NCBI GenBank assembly: GCA_964415065.1
Contig: CAYPYX010000009.1
Coordinates: forward strand, 1 to 64,000
Direction of reading: 5' to 3'
From: VMCP01 sp964415065
Lineage (GTDB): Bacteria > Bacteroidota > Bacteroidia > NS11-12g > UBA955
DNA: 64,000 nucleotides
The notes beneath the pieces were generated by a model that did no database searches, was not told the origin of the DNA, and worked only from the letters and a program-made list of their open reading frames with translations. Positions 52,415-61,912 of this stretch are shown here, piece by piece (within the stretch, counting starts at the first letter, position 1; each line of letters starts with the position of its first letter). The position numbers were made by a program, and so were the translations under genes.

Positions 52415-52736
52415 GAATGGTTTTCTATTTCAGGGGATCACAATTGAATTGAAAATATTTTGTTTTTGAAAATCACGAATTGATTATTGTTATGTCTCAA
52501 GTTAAATCGGATGTTGCAATAGACTGGAGGTTTATAAAAATGAACAACTTGAAAAATAGACGAAATTATCTCTAATTTCCAGATTTAGCGTAGCAAGGTT
52601 TTTAGTTAATATTTCAAATAATCGTTAGATTCGGTTACGAAATTAGAATTAACAAACTAATTATTTGTAAAATTGACACAGAATCAGCACGATTTTTTGA
52701 TATTAATCGAATTATTTGGGATTTTTGTAAAAAATT
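52415..52736. other. Gene-free region between divergent 5'-nucleotidase and T9SS genes
   Basis: 322 AT-rich bases that must hold two divergent promoters. A TTTG (52696-52699) is followed after 20 bases by GATTTTTG (52720-52727), one mismatch from consensus, but it would place the start point almost on the ATG at 52737. I see no RNA gene, repeat or ORF worth calling. Confidence 0.4.
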
Positions 52737-53741
52737 ATGAAAAAATTACTTCTTTTAGGTGCAATCGTTTCGTTAACAACGATGGCTGTTGCTCAAACGG
52801 TAAAACCCTGTGGTGAATTATTTTTCAGCGAATATGTAGAAGGCAGTGGAAATAACAAAGCCTTGGAAGTTTATAATCCTACCAATTCGGATGTTGACTT
52901 AAGTAATTACAGAGTAACACGTTGGCAAAATGGAGCTTCCATTTGGGATAAGCAGTTTAGCGATACATTAAGCGGAATGTTGAAGCCAAAAGATGTTGTA
53001 GTGTTGGTTATTGATCGTAGAAATCCTGCAGGAACCGGAGCAGATACCCCAGTTGCTGTTGAATTGCAAAATAAGGCAGACTTATTTTTAAGTAAGGATT
53101 ACAACCGTTCGTATTCTATGTCGTTCAATGGTGACGATGCAATGTCTTTAGATAGATATGATGCGACATATAAGACTTGGGTTTTGGTAGATATTATTGG
53201 AAAGATTGGCGAACGTCCCAAAACTCCAGGTGGATGGAGTGATTCATTTCCTTATTCAACAGGCTTAGGTACTTGGTATACCGAAAATAAAACGTTGATA
53301 CGACGCGCAAGTATTTTGACAGGATGCGATACTGTAGCACCAGTAAAAAGAGGTTTAACAGCAACATGTGATCAAGCTTGGAATCCTCAATATTTCAATC
53401 CAAAGAAAGAATGGGAATTAAATCCTCGTAATTTTTTTGATTCATTGGGAAGCCATACTTCAGGTTGTGCTACTTTGAGTTCGGAAAAAATCAAAATTAC
53501 CTCATCGGTGAAAGTATATCCAAATCCTTCAAGCACACAATTTTGGGTTGAATGTATCGAACCAATTGAAGGTATTCAAGTTTATGGTATAAATGGTGAA
53601 TTGATTTACTCGGATAAAACAGGTTCGTCATCCCTCGAAAACAAGAAATTCATTGATTGTGAATCTTGGGATTCTGGAATTTATCACATACAAGTAAAGA
53701 CTGTTTCTGGTCAAATTTTACTTGAAAAGATGACCAAGTAA
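52737..53741 (+). CDS. T9SS-secreted lamin-tail-domain protein
   Basis: 334 residues. The signal peptide ends at AVAQ (near residue 20). A lamin tail domain follows directly (about 22-160, LFFSEYVEGSGNNKALEVYN). This Ig-like fold is often attached to secreted nucleases and phosphatases. The last 80 residues are a T9SS sorting domain (VYPNPSSTQF to LEKMTK). No catalytic domain is visible. The stop is one base before the start of the TonB receptor gene, so both are in one operon. A role in binding extracellular DNA or in the surface layer is possible but not shown. Confidence 0.85.
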   Translation: MKKLLLLGAIVSLTTMAVAQTVKPCGELFFSEYVEGSGNNKALEVYNPTNSDVDLSNYRVTRWQNGASIWDKQFSDTLSGMLKPKDVVVLVIDRRNPAGTGADTPVAVELQNKADLFLSKDYNRSYSMSFNGDDAMSLDRYDATYKTWVLVDIIGKIGERPKTPGGWSDSFPYSTGLGTWYTENKTLIRRASILTGCDTVAPVKRGLTATCDQAWNPQYFNPKKEWELNPRNFFDSLGSHTSGCATLSSEKIKITSSVKVYPNPSSTQFWVECIEPIEGIQVYGINGELIYSDKTGSSSLENKKFIDCESWDSGIYHIQVKTVSGQILLEKMTK

Positions 53742-53742
53742 G

Positions 53743-56436
53743 ATGAAGAAAATCGCTCTATTTTTCTCACTTTTTGTTTTCTTTAATTTCGTAATTGCAC
53801 AAACTACGATCAAGGGTAAAGTTCGCGATCGAATTTCTGGTGAACTTTTGGAAAAAGCTTTGGTTTCTGCAGGTTCAGTTTCCACTTTAACCGATAAGTT
53901 GGGCGAATATACTCTCAAATTACCTATGGGTGAATTTCGGTTAGTTGCTCAATTGGATGGATACGAATCTGATACAATTTCAATACAAGCGGATCGAAAT
54001 TTAATAGTAGGAGCAGATTTTGAATTGGAGAATTTAAGTGCGGCAATTCAAGCGGTACAAATTATTGCTTCTGTGGCGAAAGATCGAAAGACGCCAATTG
54101 CCTACAGCAATATTTCAGGGAAAGATATTCAGGAACGATTGGGTAGTGGTGACATGCCTGTACTTCTCAACAACATGCCAGGTGTTTATGCAACCCAACA
54201 AGGTGGTGGTTCTGGTGATGCACGGATTACCATTCGAGGATTTAATCAGCGCAATATTGCGGTAATGATTGATGGAATCCCAGTAAATGATATGGAGAAT
54301 GGCTGGGTTTATTGGAGCAATTGGTTCGGTTTAGGAGGTGTAACCGCTTTGACTCAAGTTCAGCGTGGATTAGGTAGCAGTAGAATTGCAAATCCAGCTG
54401 TTGGGGGAACCATGAATATCATAACCAAGGGTATTACCAACAAACCATTTGTTGCAGCCAATGTGGAGTTTGGAGATTCTCGATATCAAAAATACAGTAT
54501 TGATTATTCTACCGGTAAGTTGAAAGGAGATTGGGGAATGGTTATGTCATTCACTAAGAGATCAAGTACAGGTTATGTAGATCAATTGTTTGATGATATG
54601 TATGCCTACTTTTTTAAAGTTGAAAAACAATTTGGTAAAACAAGCACACTATCCCTAACGGCTATCGGAGCACCTCAAAGTCATGGTCAACGTTCTTACC
54701 GCGCACGCCTAAGTTTGTATGATAGAGATATGGCAAAAGACTTGGGTATGGATACGGCATTACCCGCCATGCCAACTGATCAAGGCATCCGATATAATCA
54801 GCATTGGGGATGGATGGATACATCCGCACAATTTGATCCCAATACAGGCGACGTAATTTACAAGAATAAAAAGTTTGCCGTAAATGAACGTGTAAATCAA
54901 TTTCACAAACCTCAAGTATATTTGAAATGGGATTACAAACCCAGTAAAAAATGGTTTTCCAATACAACTGCTTATGTTTCTTACGGCCAAGGCGGAGGAA
55001 CTTTAGGCGAGAGGTTGAAACAGGACCCGTCGGTATATGGTTTGTTTAATTTCCAAAGTGCTTGGAATGAAAATACTGATTTAGGCACTTTTTCAGCGGT
55101 AGACCCTCGTTATTCACCAACTGAATTTAAATCAAAAGGAATTATTGCCCGAAATGTGAATAACCATACTTGGTTGGGATTGTTAAATACTACACAATAC
55201 AAATACTCAAAAACCACCACGTTGACAGGTGGTATTGATGTTCGCACGTATAAAGGACAGCACTTCAAAGAAGTTTACGATCTATTAGGTGGCGATTATT
55301 ACATACCCGATGTATCGGAAATGAATCCGAAAAAATCCAATAATTACATGTATCGTAAGGGAGATATTTTTAATTTTCATAATGATGGTATAGTAAATTG
55401 GGCTGGAGGCTTCATTGAAGCCGAATATGTAAAAAATCAACTTTCAGGATTTTTTAACGTAAGTACTAGTAGAACTAGTTATCAACGAATTGATTATTTT
55501 AAACTCGATAGTTCTGGAAATCCTCAATATACGCCCAAAGCAAACTTCACGGGATTAACGTTAAAAACAGGAGCCAACTATAATTTCTCAAGAAATTTAA
55601 ATGCATTTGTTAACTTGGGTTATTTGAATCGTCCTACTCGTTTTAACAACGTTTTTGATAACAGAAATAAAATTATTCAAGGTGCTGAAAATGAATTGGT
55701 TTACGCAGCTGAAGGAGGATTGGGCTATAAGAAAAAGAGAATTGCAATAAATTTAAATGCTTACTATACGAATTGGGTGAATAGACCCGTTGATTTTAGA
55801 CCAGTATTTAGAGATGCAGAAGGCAATGATTTCTCATACAATATCAATGGATTGAAAGCCCGTCATATGGGAATTGAAATGCAAACTGCCATTAAAGCAG
55901 GTGATGGAATTACTTTAGAATTTTCTTTGGCTTTTGGTGATTGGGTTTGGAAATCAGGCAGTGACGCAACAGTTAGAAATGACGCTGGAGATTCAGTCGG
56001 TCAGTTTAGTTTTGACGCAACCAATGTTCATGTTGGAGATGCCGCACAGAATCAAATTGCTGGTTTATTTCGCTGGGAACCTACTTATTTGAAAGGTGCT
56101 TATGTTTCATTACAATATGTGTATTTCGGAAAGCAATTTGCTGATTTCGAACCGATCGCTTTACAGGGAAGTTGGGCTGGAAAAGAATCTTTTCAGATAC
56201 CAAACTATTGGTACATGAATTTAAATGGCGGATATTCCTTCAAGTTGAAAAATAATGCTCAAATAAAAATATATGCTATGGTTAATAATGTCACCAATAA
56301 CATTTACATAAGCGATGCTCAGCATCGAAGTGTTTCTGCCGCTGGTGATCCTAACCTGGTTTTTAATCCTAAAAATTTAGAAGTATTTCTCTCACAAGGC
56401 TTAAGATATACCACTGGAATTCGAATAGCTTTCTAA
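53743..56436 (+). CDS. TonB-dependent receptor with carboxypeptidase-like N-terminal domain
   Basis: 897 residues. A signal peptide (cleavage near 19, IAQ) is followed by a carboxypeptidase-like sandwich (about 20-100, IKGKVRDRISGELLEKALV). The plug comes next (about 110-230, ITIRGFNQRNIAVMIDGIPVND, VQRGLGSSRIANPAVGG), then a large barrel ending TTGIRIAF. The ATG is one base after the lamin-tail gene. A T9SS endonuclease I gene follows 187 bases later. The trio suggests uptake of products from extracellular nucleic acid, or another surface nutrient. The substrate is not readable from sequence, and there is no SusD partner. Confidence 0.88.
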   Translation: MKKIALFFSLFVFFNFVIAQTTIKGKVRDRISGELLEKALVSAGSVSTLTDKLGEYTLKLPMGEFRLVAQLDGYESDTISIQADRNLIVGADFELENLSAAIQAVQIIASVAKDRKTPIAYSNISGKDIQERLGSGDMPVLLNNMPGVYATQQGGGSGDARITIRGFNQRNIAVMIDGIPVNDMENGWVYWSNWFGLGGVTALTQVQRGLGSSRIANPAVGGTMNIITKGITNKPFVAANVEFGDSRYQKYSIDYSTGKLKGDWGMVMSFTKRSSTGYVDQLFDDMYAYFFKVEKQFGKTSTLSLTAIGAPQSHGQRSYRARLSLYDRDMAKDLGMDTALPAMPTDQGIRYNQHWGWMDTSAQFDPNTGDVIYKNKKFAVNERVNQFHKPQVYLKWDYKPSKKWFSNTTAYVSYGQGGGTLGERLKQDPSVYGLFNFQSAWNENTDLGTFSAVDPRYSPTEFKSKGIIARNVNNHTWLGLLNTTQYKYSKTTTLTGGIDVRTYKGQHFKEVYDLLGGDYYIPDVSEMNPKKSNNYMYRKGDIFNFHNDGIVNWAGGFIEAEYVKNQLSGFFNVSTSRTSYQRIDYFKLDSSGNPQYTPKANFTGLTLKTGANYNFSRNLNAFVNLGYLNRPTRFNNVFDNRNKIIQGAENELVYAAEGGLGYKKKRIAINLNAYYTNWVNRPVDFRPVFRDAEGNDFSYNINGLKARHMGIEMQTAIKAGDGITLEFSLAFGDWVWKSGSDATVRNDAGDSVGQFSFDATNVHVGDAAQNQIAGLFRWEPTYLKGAYVSLQYVYFGKQFADFEPIALQGSWAGKESFQIPNYWYMNLNGGYSFKLKNNAQIKIYAMVNNVTNNIYISDAQHRSVSAAGDPNLVFNPKNLEVFLSQGLRYTTGIRIAF

Positions 56437-56623
56437 AACATAATTTCAATGTAAATAAAAATATGTAGTAAAAGACGATTGCTCAAAACAACAGAAATTA
56501 AAGTCGAAAATAACCCAAATAGGAACAAATAAAATTGAAAATCAAGGGGGAATTGTCAAAAAGGAACAATAAGTAGTGTCCCTTAAAAACATCCCTCGAA
56601 CAAACATCCCCAAAAATAAAAAT

Positions 56624-58813
56624 ATGAAAAGAATATATGCAATAATGATCAACGCATTATGGGTTGGTCTAAGTTTCGCTCAAGGCACATTACCTATGTT
56701 TACCAACATGGACGAAGCCACTATTCCAACAGGATTTACGGCCAGTCTTGGAGCTACAGGTAACAAGGTGTATACACTGGCTGCATATGTCAAGAGTTCT
56801 CCTAATGCAATGCGAATAGACGCAACAGGAGAATATTTAACTGCGTATTGGTCGGGAAAAGCCGATACCATGACGTACTGGTTAAGTGGTACCGCCGCTT
56901 CTGGAATTACTGCTTGGCAGGGTACCGTTACCATAGATGAAAGCGTTGATGGATCGAATTGGACCAATGTCAGAACACATACGGATGATCTGGGTGTTCA
57001 GATAAAAGAGTATATGGTGAGATTGAACTCAGGTTCGCGTTACATGAGGATTCTATTTAATAATAAAATAACTGGGTTCAATGCTGCCATTGATGATGTA
57101 ACCATTCGCCCAGCTGGTTCTGGTGTAAATCCTGAGTTAAAAGTTTTTTATAACGGAAACGAACAGATTCATAAAAAAACATTAAAAGCTGGAAACGACA
57201 CTTTAGTGAAGCTTCAGCTTAAAAATAATAGTAAGATGCAGGATTTGTTAATTAGTTCTGCTCAATTGTCAGGCACAGATTTCGAAGTTCAAAATACCCT
57301 TCCATTAACAATAAAACCATCTGAATCATTGGATTTATTGGTTCATATGAAATCAGATGTACCAGGCACACATAACAGTTTATTGAAATTGGCCACCAAT
57401 GATCCAGAAATGGACACATTTGAACTTTCAATTTCTACCATCAAAGGTACATTAGCATCGGAGCCAAAGTTTGCACCAACAGGTTTGAATGTAACAGCTA
57501 AAGCATTCCGAATGAATGGTTCGTTTTCTTCAAGTGACGCAGAATCTTATTTGGTATTAATGGCTATATCTGATACAACTGCTCTTCCCCAAGACGGAAA
57601 AATGTATCAAAGAGGAGAATACATTGGTAAATCAAAAGTGGTGTATTCAGGACCAGTCTCAAGTGCAATAGATTTTGATGGAATTATAGCAAATACAAAT
57701 TATCATGTTGCAGCATTTGGTTTTAACGGTTATGATGAGTTTACCAACTACTTAACTTCGAATAAAGCTGTAGGAGTATTCACAACTCCAGGATTGAATG
57801 CGCAATCGTACTATGCAGGTATTGATCCTTTGGACACTCAATTTTTGATCAAATTACAAAATAAGGTTCGTCCTCACAGAAAAATATTTTACAGCAATTA
57901 TGCTTCGTACGTTGTTAATAATTTTGAAGCCCGCGACACAGCTGATAATAAGCAAGTATTGAATTGCTTTTATTCAGGTTATCCTTATGTTTATACACCG
58001 CCGTTTAATCATACTGTGATGTCAAGAGAGCACTGCTATCCTTATAGCTATATGACAGAAGGGAACCAAGATAGTTCAAACTATATGGATTTGCATATTT
58101 TGAGAACCGTACACCAAACGGAAGTGAATGCAGTGAGAAGCAATTATCCTTTGAATAATGTTAAAACAGTCATTTCCAAATTCTGGGGTGGAACATACGG
58201 TAAAGATAGCAGTGGAAATTTCTGTTATGAGCCGCGTAATGAAGTTAAAGGCGAAGTTGCAAGGGCGAATTTTTATGCTTGTGCTACCTATAATACGGAA
58301 GCAAAACCATTTACGATTCCTACTTCAAACCAAGCAATAAATGAACTTCAAGATCAATACGTATTGAAACGTTGGAATTCGCAATTCCCCCCAACTAATT
58401 GGGAAATTGCACGACATGAATATGTGGCTCAGTCATCGGTTCAAAATAACAGAAATCCATTTATCGATCATCCAGATTGGGCTTGCTATATAGATTTTGC
58501 AACGATGACCTATAATAAGTCAGGATTGTGTGAACCGCCAAAAACAAACTCGAACAAATTGGTTTCTAAAGAAGTGGCTATTCAAGTTTACCCTAACCCA
58601 TCTACATCGGATTTTAATGTGGATTTATCGGGTTTTTCGGGGGATGTAGTAACAATTCATGTTGTGGATTTCTTTGAGAGAACGGTGTTCGAAAAGAAAA
58701 CCAATGATAAAGGCATTTCAATTAACGGAAGTAACTGGAGTTCAGGAAATTATTTGTTATTGATTCGTACTTCCGATGGTCGAACTGCTGCTACTCAAAT
58801 TTCAAAAAATTGA
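56624..58813 (+). CDS. T9SS-secreted endonuclease I family nuclease
   Basis: About 729 residues from the ATG at 56624 (MKRIYAIMINAL), which gives a normal signal peptide. A GTG 48 bases earlier would not. Residues about 20-175 form a beta-sandwich; 180-275 an Ig-like domain (choice-of-anchor type); and about 285-390 a further Ig or Fn3-like module. The nuclease domain (about 390-640) contains the endonuclease I signature MSREHCYPYS near 485 with DLHILRTVHQTEVNAVRSN after it, plus NNRNPFIDHPDWA near 625. The C-terminal 75 residues are a T9SS sorting domain (VYPNPSTSDF). It should cut DNA or RNA outside the cell. Confidence 0.88.
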   Translation: MKRIYAIMINALWVGLSFAQGTLPMFTNMDEATIPTGFTASLGATGNKVYTLAAYVKSSPNAMRIDATGEYLTAYWSGKADTMTYWLSGTAASGITAWQGTVTIDESVDGSNWTNVRTHTDDLGVQIKEYMVRLNSGSRYMRILFNNKITGFNAAIDDVTIRPAGSGVNPELKVFYNGNEQIHKKTLKAGNDTLVKLQLKNNSKMQDLLISSAQLSGTDFEVQNTLPLTIKPSESLDLLVHMKSDVPGTHNSLLKLATNDPEMDTFELSISTIKGTLASEPKFAPTGLNVTAKAFRMNGSFSSSDAESYLVLMAISDTTALPQDGKMYQRGEYIGKSKVVYSGPVSSAIDFDGIIANTNYHVAAFGFNGYDEFTNYLTSNKAVGVFTTPGLNAQSYYAGIDPLDTQFLIKLQNKVRPHRKIFYSNYASYVVNNFEARDTADNKQVLNCFYSGYPYVYTPPFNHTVMSREHCYPYSYMTEGNQDSSNYMDLHILRTVHQTEVNAVRSNYPLNNVKTVISKFWGGTYGKDSSGNFCYEPRNEVKGEVARANFYACATYNTEAKPFTIPTSNQAINELQDQYVLKRWNSQFPPTNWEIARHEYVAQSSVQNNRNPFIDHPDWACYIDFATMTYNKSGLCEPPKTNSNKLVSKEVAIQVYPNPSTSDFNVDLSGFSGDVVTIHVVDFFERTVFEKKTNDKGISINGSNWSSGNYLLLIRTSDGRTAATQISKN

Positions 58814-58827
58814 TATAACGAAAAGTA

Positions 58828-59685
58828 ATGGATTTTAGAAGTTCAGAAGCGTTTGATTGTTATGATCGTTGGTTAAAGGAGGATGTAGGTAATGGCGATT
58901 ATTCATCGTTGTCATCGATTCCAGAAGGTGCTTTAGGGGAATCAACATTAATTCTGAAAGACGATGGAGTAGTGGCAGGCTTAGAAATGGCTATCGCTTT
59001 TTTTGAATTTTTGGATCCTCATGTAGAGTTTGTGGCATTTTACCAAGATGGTGATTTTCTGAAAAAAGGTACAATTTTGGGCACAGCATCGGGTTCTTTA
59101 CATTCACTTTTGATGGGAGAGCGACTAATGCTTAATCTAATGCAGCGATTGAGTGGAATTGCAACTCAAACAAGAAGCATAGTAGAATTGGTGAAAGGAA
59201 CGAAAGTTAGAATTCTAGACACGCGAAAAACTACTCCTGGTTTGAGAATGTTTGAGAAATGGGCTGTAACCCAAGGTGGTGGATATAATCATCGAATGGG
59301 ATTATACGACATGGTCATGTTGAAAGATAATCATTTGGATTCAGCAGGTGGAATAACAGCTGCAGTTGAGCGGACCAAGTCTTATTTAAAATCCCATAAT
59401 TTGAATTTGAAAATCGAGGTTGAAACCCGAAATTTGGATGAAGTGAGAGAAGCATTAAAAGCTGGAGTAGATAGAATTATGTTTGATAATTTTACTCCTG
59501 AACTTACAATTCAAGGTGTAAATTTAGTTAACGGTCAGAGTGAAACAGAATCTTCCGGTGGAATCACTTTAGAAACCATAGCCGAATATGCTAGAACAGG
59601 TGTTGATTTTATAAGTGTAGGTTCCATTACTCATAGTGTAAAAGCTTTAGACATAAGTTTCAAAACCAAGATAAAATCAGAATAA
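58828..59685 (+). CDS. nadC: Nicotinate-nucleotide pyrophosphorylase (quinolinate phosphoribosyltransferase)
   Basis: 285 residues, the expected length. It has the N-terminal part WLKEDVGNGDYSS, the signature RILDTRKTTPGLRMFEKWAV (near 130-150), the loop GGGYNHRMGLYDMVMLKDNH and the C-terminal barrel block ISVGSITHSVKALDISF. The enzyme makes nicotinate mononucleotide from quinolinate and PRPP, the third step of de novo NAD synthesis. It starts 14 bases after the nuclease gene but is a housekeeping gene; nadA and nadB are not in the window. Confidence 0.95.
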   Translation: MDFRSSEAFDCYDRWLKEDVGNGDYSSLSSIPEGALGESTLILKDDGVVAGLEMAIAFFEFLDPHVEFVAFYQDGDFLKKGTILGTASGSLHSLLMGERLMLNLMQRLSGIATQTRSIVELVKGTKVRILDTRKTTPGLRMFEKWAVTQGGGYNHRMGLYDMVMLKDNHLDSAGGITAAVERTKSYLKSHNLNLKIEVETRNLDEVREALKAGVDRIMFDNFTPELTIQGVNLVNGQSETESSGGITLETIAEYARTGVDFISVGSITHSVKALDISFKTKIKSE

Positions 59686-59856
59686 ACCTATTGTTTTGGC
59701 TCGAATATTGTAGAAGTGTTGGAACAAAGATTTTTACATCGATGAGTTTTAATCTGGATAATGTTTAAATCGATTAATTTGCTGCATTAATAGATTGTGA
59801 CAAGTATTACGGAAACTCTCACAAACATTCGACTAAATTGTAATAAAATTAAAAAA

Positions 59857-60450
59857 ATGAAAAAGTTAAATATTTTACCCGCGTTGTTTGTGGTTTTTGC
59901 CGCACAATTACAGGCTTGTAACAATTCCAATGAAGGTTCAACTTCAACTTCAGATTCAGTTGCGAATTCTAATCAGAGTATCAATGCCACAACTGTTGCA
60001 AATCAAACAACTACTGCAGTTACAGAAGAAATTTCAAGTGAACCAATATCAACCGAATTAAAATGGTATCGTTTTGACGAGGGTTATAAAAAAGCAGTTG
60101 CGGAAAATAAGATTATTCTTGTAGATGCATATACGGATTGGTGTGGTTGGTGTAAGGTTATGGATAAGAAAACATACACAGATGCCAACGTGATAGCAAA
60201 ATTGAATCAGTCTTTTGTGTGTGTAAAGTTGAATCCAGAATTGGATGAAACATTTGCCTTTGCAGATAAGAAGATGAAATCCGCTGAATTGCTTCAATAT
60301 ATCGGAAATGGTCAGGTAACTGGATTTCCTTCCACTATTTTTTGGACGAATCCAGGAAAGGATGAAAAACGATATGTTCAGCCTGGCTATTTGCCCCCTG
60401 CGGATTTTATCACTTTATTGGACATGGCTATCCAAGCAAAAAAAGGCTAA
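59857..60450 (+). CDS. Thioredoxin-like lipoprotein
   Basis: About 197 residues from the ATG at 59857 (MKKLNILPALF); a longer frame from 59797 adds 20 residues that would bury the signal peptide. The lipobox is LQAC near residue 21. A Ser/Thr/Asn linker (about 22-60) leads to a thioredoxin-like domain with the redox-active WCGWC near 97-101 and a conserved cis-proline region TGFPSTIFW near 165. It resembles the DsbD C-terminal/thioredoxin_7 type, which passes electrons to periplasmic partners. It lies three bases before the rRNA methyltransferase gene. Confidence 0.85.
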   Translation: MKKLNILPALFVVFAAQLQACNNSNEGSTSTSDSVANSNQSINATTVANQTTTAVTEEISSEPISTELKWYRFDEGYKKAVAENKIILVDAYTDWCGWCKVMDKKTYTDANVIAKLNQSFVCVKLNPELDETFAFADKKMKSAELLQYIGNGQVTGFPSTIFWTNPGKDEKRYVQPGYLPPADFITLLDMAIQAKKG

Positions 60451-60453
60451 TTG

Positions 60454-61857
60454 ATGGCGAGAAGAGCAAAATTACACAAGTTCGTAGAGGGACTTGAAAT
60501 AGTGAGCGCAGGTGCAGAAGGGCATTCAATAGGTAGAAATGACAATCAAGTTGTTTTTGTGAAGTATGCTGCTCCGGGAGATGTTGTAGATGTTCGAGTT
60601 GTAAAGAAAAAGAAGAACTTTATGGAAGGTCAAATTATTCGCTTCCATAAAAAATCAGAGCAACGTATTGAACCATTCTGTGAATATTTTACCCTTTGTG
60701 GGGGATGTAAATGGCAACATTTGGATTATCCCGATCAATTGGCATTCAAGCAACAACAAGTTGTTGATGCATTGGAACGCTTAGGAGGAATTGAAGGGTT
60801 TCAAATTGAACCAATTAAAGGAAGTGCAAAAACTCGGGGATATCGAAACAAATTAGAACTTACATTCAGTGAAAGGGCATGGTTGGTGGAATACAATCCT
60901 GAAGCAGAAAATCATCCAAGAGCTTTAGGTTTTCATATGCCTGGTCAATTTAGTAAGTTATTGGATATCGAGTTCTGCCATCTGATGCCAGAGTATGTTA
61001 ATGAAATTCAACGTGGAATCAAGTCTTATTGTGATGAAAAAGGAATTTCTTATCATGACATCCAAAAACACGAAGGAATGATGCGAAATGTTATGTTCCG
61101 TTGTAATTCAAAAGGTGAATGGATGGTATTGGTTTCGTTTTATTATCCAGATCAACCGATAATCGATGGGGTAATGTCATACATCCACAATACTTTTAAG
61201 AACATTGTATCATTGGTGTATGTAGTGAATGAAAAGATGAATGATACGTTGTCTGGTTGCACTGTAATTACTTATGCTGGATTGCCGTATTTAACAGAAT
61301 GGTTGGGAGATAAAGAATATAGAATTAATCCGTTAAGTTTTTTCCAAACAAATACAGATCAAGCCAAGGAACTATATGATATCACTGCATCCTATGCAAA
61401 TCTTACAGGAACAGAGTTGGTGTATGATTTGTATACGGGAACAGGAAGTATTGCACTGTACGTAGCAGACAAGGCCCGTAAAGTAATCGGCATTGAATAT
61501 GTGGAAGAAGCGATTGTAGATGCAAAAATCAACGCAGAAATCAATGGAATTCAACATTGTGATTTCTTTGCGGGTGATATGAAAGATATATTAACGGCTG
61601 AATTTATTGCAATTCACGGGAAGCCTGATGTAATCATTACTGATCCTCCAAGAGAAGGAATGCATTCTTCTGTTGTGGAACGTATTTTAGAAGCAGAACC
61701 GCAGAGAATAGTATATGTAAGTTGCAATCCAGCAACGCAAGCTAGAGATGCGAAACTTTTAAATGAAAAATATCAGTTGGTAAAAATCCAACCAGTTGAT
61801 ATGTTTCCACACACACACCATGTTGAGAACGTTGCACTATTTCAATTGAGGAAGTAG
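60454..61857 (+). CDS. rlmD: 23S rRNA (uracil-5-)-methyltransferase, RlmD/RumA type
   Basis: 467 residues from the ATG at 60454; the TTG one codon earlier is ignored. An N-terminal TRAM domain (about 10-65) precedes the 4Fe-4S cysteines Cys76, Cys82 and Cys85 (CEYFTLCGGCKW) and a fourth in DIEFCHLMP near 172. The SAM site is VYDLYTGTGSIALYVADKA near 325. The catalytic region has DPPREGMH and the nucleophile Cys in VYVSCNPATQARD near 425-437. It methylates C5 of a uridine in 23S rRNA. RlmD versus RlmCD or TrmA-like specificity is not decided. It ends at a shared terminator with sucA. Confidence 0.9.
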   Translation: MARRAKLHKFVEGLEIVSAGAEGHSIGRNDNQVVFVKYAAPGDVVDVRVVKKKKNFMEGQIIRFHKKSEQRIEPFCEYFTLCGGCKWQHLDYPDQLAFKQQQVVDALERLGGIEGFQIEPIKGSAKTRGYRNKLELTFSERAWLVEYNPEAENHPRALGFHMPGQFSKLLDIEFCHLMPEYVNEIQRGIKSYCDEKGISYHDIQKHEGMMRNVMFRCNSKGEWMVLVSFYYPDQPIIDGVMSYIHNTFKNIVSLVYVVNEKMNDTLSGCTVITYAGLPYLTEWLGDKEYRINPLSFFQTNTDQAKELYDITASYANLTGTELVYDLYTGTGSIALYVADKARKVIGIEYVEEAIVDAKINAEINGIQHCDFFAGDMKDILTAEFIAIHGKPDVIITDPPREGMHSSVVERILEAEPQRIVYVSCNPATQARDAKLLNEKYQLVKIQPVDMFPHTHHVENVALFQLRK

Positions 61858-61876
61858 TGAACAGAGAAAAACTATA

Positions 61877-61912
61877 AAATCGTGGCTTAGGCAAAAGCTT
61901 GAGCCACGATTT
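61877..61912. terminator. Bidirectional terminator between rlmD and sucA
   Basis: A 16-bp stem (61877-61892 with 61897-61912, two G-U pairs) with an AAAA loop. It overlaps the last codons and the stop (TAA at 61887-61889) of sucA on the minus strand. It lies 20 bases after the rlmD stop. T-rich sequence flanks it weakly on both sides. Confidence 0.7.

Noticed and set aside
58828..61857. One operon continuing from the endonuclease gene through nadC to rlmD
   Set aside because: nadC starts 14 bases after the nuclease and may be co-transcribed, but the 171-base gap before the thioredoxin-like gene and the unrelated functions give no reason to call a functional unit.
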